From: Marivivens donghaensis
GTDB lineage: Bacteria > Pseudomonadota > Alphaproteobacteria > Rhodobacterales > Rhodobacteraceae
Length of the DNA stretch: 19,652 bases
NCBI RefSeq assembly: GCF_030410045.1
Contig: NZ_JAUFRA010000008.1
Coordinates: 1 to 19,652, forward strand
Direction: 5' to 3'
The number at the start of each line of letters is the position of its first letter. Position 1 is the first letter of the stretch. Positions 17,325 to 19,652 of this stretch are shown here, piece after piece. The position numbers were made by a program, and so were the translations under genes. The notes under the pieces were generated by a model, which saw only the letters and a program-made list of their open reading frames with translations, was not told the origin of the DNA and did not search any database.

Positions 17325-19442
17325 ATGGCACGCGATTATCCCCTCGACCGGTACCGCAACTTTGGTATCATGGCGCACATCGACGCAGGTAAAACTACCT
17401 GTTCCGAGCGCATTCTTTACTACACCGGCAAATCCCACAACATCGGTGAGGTGCACGATGGTGCAGCCACCATGGACTGGATGGAGCAGGAACAGGAACG
17501 CGGTATCACCATTACCTCGGCTGCGACGACCACTTTCTGGGAACGCACCGAAGATGGCGAAACTGCAGATACTGAAAAGCACCGCCTGAACATCATCGAC
17601 ACTCCCGGCCACGTTGACTTCACCATCGAAGTTGAACGTTCGCTGGCAGTTCTCGACGGTGCTGTTTGCGTTCTTGACGCAAACGCTGGTGTTGAGCCGC
17701 AGACTGAAACCGTTTGGCGTCAGGCTGACCGCTACAAAGTTCCGCGTATCGTGTTCGTTAACAAAATGGACAAAATCGGCGCAGACTTCTTTAACTGCGT
17801 GCGCATGATCGAAGACCGTACTGGCGCTCGCGCTGTTCCGGTTGCTCTGCCGATCGGCGCTGAGTCCGAACTCGAAGGCCTTATCGACCTCGTAACCATG
17901 AAAGAATGGGTATGGCGCGGTGATGACCTCGGTGCTTCTTGGGTTCAAGAAGACATCCGTGACAGCCTGAAAGATCTTGCTGACGAATGGCGCGGTAAGA
18001 TGATCGAGGCTGCCGTCGAACAAGACGACGAAGCGATGATGGAATACCTCGAAGGCAACGAGCCTGACGTACCGACCCTGCGCGCTCTGCTGCGCAAAGG
18101 TACGCTCGCTCTGGACTTCGTTCCGGTTCTTGCTGGTTCTGCGTTCAAGAACAAAGGCGTTCAGCCTCTGCTCAACGCTGTTATTGACTACCTGCCGAGC
18201 CCGCTCGACGTAGTTGACTACATGGGCTTCAAACCGGGTGACGAAGAAGAAGTTCGTAACATTGCACGTCGTGCAGATGACAACATGCCTTTCGCTGGTC
18301 TCGCGTTCAAAATCATGAACGACCCGTTCGTTGGCTCGCTGACCTTCACTCGCATCTACTCTGGCGTTCTTCGCAAGGGTGACAGCCTCCTCAACTCGAC
18401 CAAAGGCAAAAAAGAGCGCGTTGGTCGTATGATGATGATGCACTCGAACAACCGTGAAGAAATCGACGAAGCGTTTGCAGGCGACATCATCGCGCTTGCA
18501 GGTCTCAAAGACACCACCACTGGTGACACTCTGTGTAACCCTGCGGATCCAGTTGTTCTTGAAACCATGACCTTCCCGGAGCCGGTTATCGAAATCGCTG
18601 TTGAACCGAAGACCAAGGGTGACCAAGAAAAGATGTCGGCAGGCCTCGCCCGTCTGGCAGCTGAAGACCCGTCCTTCCGTGTGGAAACTGACCTCGAATC
18701 CGGTCAGACCATCATGAAAGGCATGGGCGAACTTCACTTGGACATTCTCGTTGACCGTCTGCGTCGCGAATTCAAAGTGGAAGCAAACATCGGTGCGCCG
18801 CAGGTGGCTTACCGTGAAACGATCACTCGTGAAGCTGAGATTGACTACACGCACAAGAAACAGTCCGGTGGTACCGGTCAGTTCGGTCGCGTGAAGATGA
18901 TCCTGACGCCGACCGAGCCGGGCGAAGGTTACTCCTTCGAATCCCGCATCGTTGGTGGTGCTATTCCGAAGGAATACATCCCGGGCGTTGAAAAGGGTAT
19001 CAAATCGGTCATGGACTCCGGTCCGTTGGCTGGCTTCCCTGTGATCGACTTCAAAGTTGCACTGATCGACGGTGCATTCCACGACGTTGACTCCTCGGTT
19101 CTCGCGTTCGAAATCGCAGCTCGTATGGGTATGCGCGAAGGCATGAAAAAAGCTGGGGCGAAACTGCTCGAGCCGATCATGAAAGTCGAAGTTATCACTC
19201 CGGAAGAATACACCGGCGGTATCATCGGCGACCTAACATCGCGTCGCGGTCAGGTTCAGGGTCAGGACACCCGCGGTAACGCAATCGCTATCGACGCGTT
19301 TGTGCCGCTGGCGAACATGTTCGGTTACATCAACACTCTGCGTTCGATGTCTTCCGGCCGTGCTCAGTTCACCATGCAGTTCGATCACTACGAAGCAGTT
19401 CCGCAGAACGTTTCGGACGAGATCCAGAAGAAATACGCCTAA
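17325..19442 (+). CDS. fusA: Elongation factor G
   Basis: A 705-residue EF-G, the GTPase that drives translocation and, with RRF, ribosome recycling. The G domain has G1 AHIDAGKTT (17-25), G2 with GITIT (60-64), G3 DTPGH (92-96) and G4 NKMD (146-149). Domains II to V follow; domain V contains PEEYTGGIIGDLTSRRG. Length and motifs fit canonical EF-G1. AAGGA lies nine or so bases before the ATG. The last codons are followed by a structured 84-base spacer and then tuf. No fusidic-acid-resistance change can be called by eye. Confidence 0.98.
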   Translation: MARDYPLDRYRNFGIMAHIDAGKTTCSERILYYTGKSHNIGEVHDGAATMDWMEQEQERGITITSAATTTFWERTEDGETADTEKHRLNIIDTPGHVDFTIEVERSLAVLDGAVCVLDANAGVEPQTETVWRQADRYKVPRIVFVNKMDKIGADFFNCVRMIEDRTGARAVPVALPIGAESELEGLIDLVTMKEWVWRGDDLGASWVQEDIRDSLKDLADEWRGKMIEAAVEQDDEAMMEYLEGNEPDVPTLRALLRKGTLALDFVPVLAGSAFKNKGVQPLLNAVIDYLPSPLDVVDYMGFKPGDEEEVRNIARRADDNMPFAGLAFKIMNDPFVGSLTFTRIYSGVLRKGDSLLNSTKGKKERVGRMMMMHSNNREEIDEAFAGDIIALAGLKDTTTGDTLCNPADPVVLETMTFPEPVIEIAVEPKTKGDQEKMSAGLARLAAEDPSFRVETDLESGQTIMKGMGELHLDILVDRLRREFKVEANIGAPQVAYRETITREAEIDYTHKKQSGGTGQFGRVKMILTPTEPGEGYSFESRIVGGAIPKEYIPGVEKGIKSVMDSGPLAGFPVIDFKVALIDGAFHDVDSSVLAFEIAARMGMREGMKKAGAKLLEPIMKVEVITPEEYTGGIIGDLTSRRGQVQGQDTRGNAIAIDAFVPLANMFGYINTLRSMSSGRAQFTMQFDHYEAVPQNVSDEIQKKYA

Positions 19443-19451
19443 TGGCGAAAT

Positions 19452-19503
19452 GGCGGGGGGCACTAGTCTCCCGCCGATTCAACACCGGCGGGGTGAACCC
19501 GCC
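19452..19503 (+). promoter_or_regulatory. Alternative hairpins between fusA and tuf
   Basis: GGCGGGGG (19452-19459) pairs with CTCCCGCC (19468-19475), and GGCGGG (19487-19492) pairs with CCCGCC (19498-19503) around a GTGAA loop. The stems are near-identical, so the first CCCGCC could pair with the second GGCGGG, or the first GGCGGG with the second CCCGCC. Neither is followed by a T run. The second ends 12 bases before the AAGGAGG ribosome site of tuf. Confidence 0.7.
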
Positions 19504-19526
19504 AGCGCAAGACTAAGGAGGCCACT

Positions 19527-19652
19527 ATGGCTAAAGGTAAGTTTGAACGTAACAAACCGCACGTTAACATCGGCACGATTGGCCACGTTGACCACGGTAA
19601 AACCACATTGACCGCAGCAATCACCAAATATTTTGGTGACTTCCGCGCATAC
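19527..19652 (+). CDS. tuf: Elongation factor Tu, N-terminal fragment (second tuf copy)
   Basis: The first 42 codons of an EF-Tu gene cut by the window edge. MAKGKFERNKPHVNIGTIGH is the standard EF-Tu start, and GHVDHGKT (19-26) is the G1 loop that binds GTP phosphates. A strong AAGGAGG lies about six bases before the ATG. It is the distal gene of the rpsL-rpsG-fusA operon. Together with the copy ending at base 112 it gives two tuf genes in direct orientation bracketing this segment, an arrangement common in Proteobacteria. Confidence 0.97.
   Translation, partial: MAKGKFERNKPHVNIGTIGHVDHGKTTLTAAITKYFGDFRAY

Noticed and set aside
16419..19082. An 887-codon open frame on the - strand across rpsL, rpsG and fusA
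   Set aside because: The three sense genes share one reading register and codon bias, so the mirror frame stays open through their short gaps. No protein-like features.

Overview
The window is a chromosomal segment of an alphaproteobacterium, most likely a marine Rhodobacteraceae/Roseobacter-type organism. The evidence is RpoB and RpoC of 1379 and 1406 residues with alphaproteobacterial sequence, EF-Tu copies at both ends, a tRNA-Trp close to secE, and a Rhodobacterales-like PF11316-type glycosyltransferase beside rpsL. Every gene lies on the + strand. I cannot name genus or species from the sequence alone.

Layout. Bases 1-112 are the 3' end of one tuf copy, closed by a strong terminator. 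Next come a ZntB-type CorA-family transporter (218-1207) with its own terminator, tRNA-Trp(CCA) (1279-1354) and a sulfotransferase-like gene (1389-2276). The secE-nusG-rplK-rplA-rplJ-rplL-rpoB-rpoC block follows (2351-14334) and ends in a clear intrinsic terminator. A two-gene cassette, a DMT-family transporter and a PF11316-type glycosyltransferase overlapping by 4 bases, occupies 14458-16187. A good promoter five bases past that cassette starts the str operon: rpsL, rpsG, fusA and the beginning of a second tuf copy, which runs off the window.

How the genes work together. The core genes supply the translocon and transcription factors SecE and NusG, the L1 and L10-L12 ribosomal stalks, the RNA polymerase beta and beta' subunits, S12 and S7, and the elongation factors EF-G and EF-Tu. 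The accessory genes (zntB, sulfotransferase, DMT transporter, glycosyltransferase) sit between these blocks and use codons such as CTA that the core genes largely avoid, which fits much lower expression.

I do not see a new defence, mobile or biosynthetic system; the gene content is mostly conserved housekeeping. The points worth a second look are in the untranslated regions. They are an rplK leader that copies the 23S rRNA L1-binding site, a long rplJ leader, a structured rplL-rpoB spacer, a roughly 218-base rpsL leader with a terminator-like hairpin, and a fusA-tuf spacer with mutually exclusive hairpins. L10 also carries three 11-residue modules in its C-terminal L12-binding helix.
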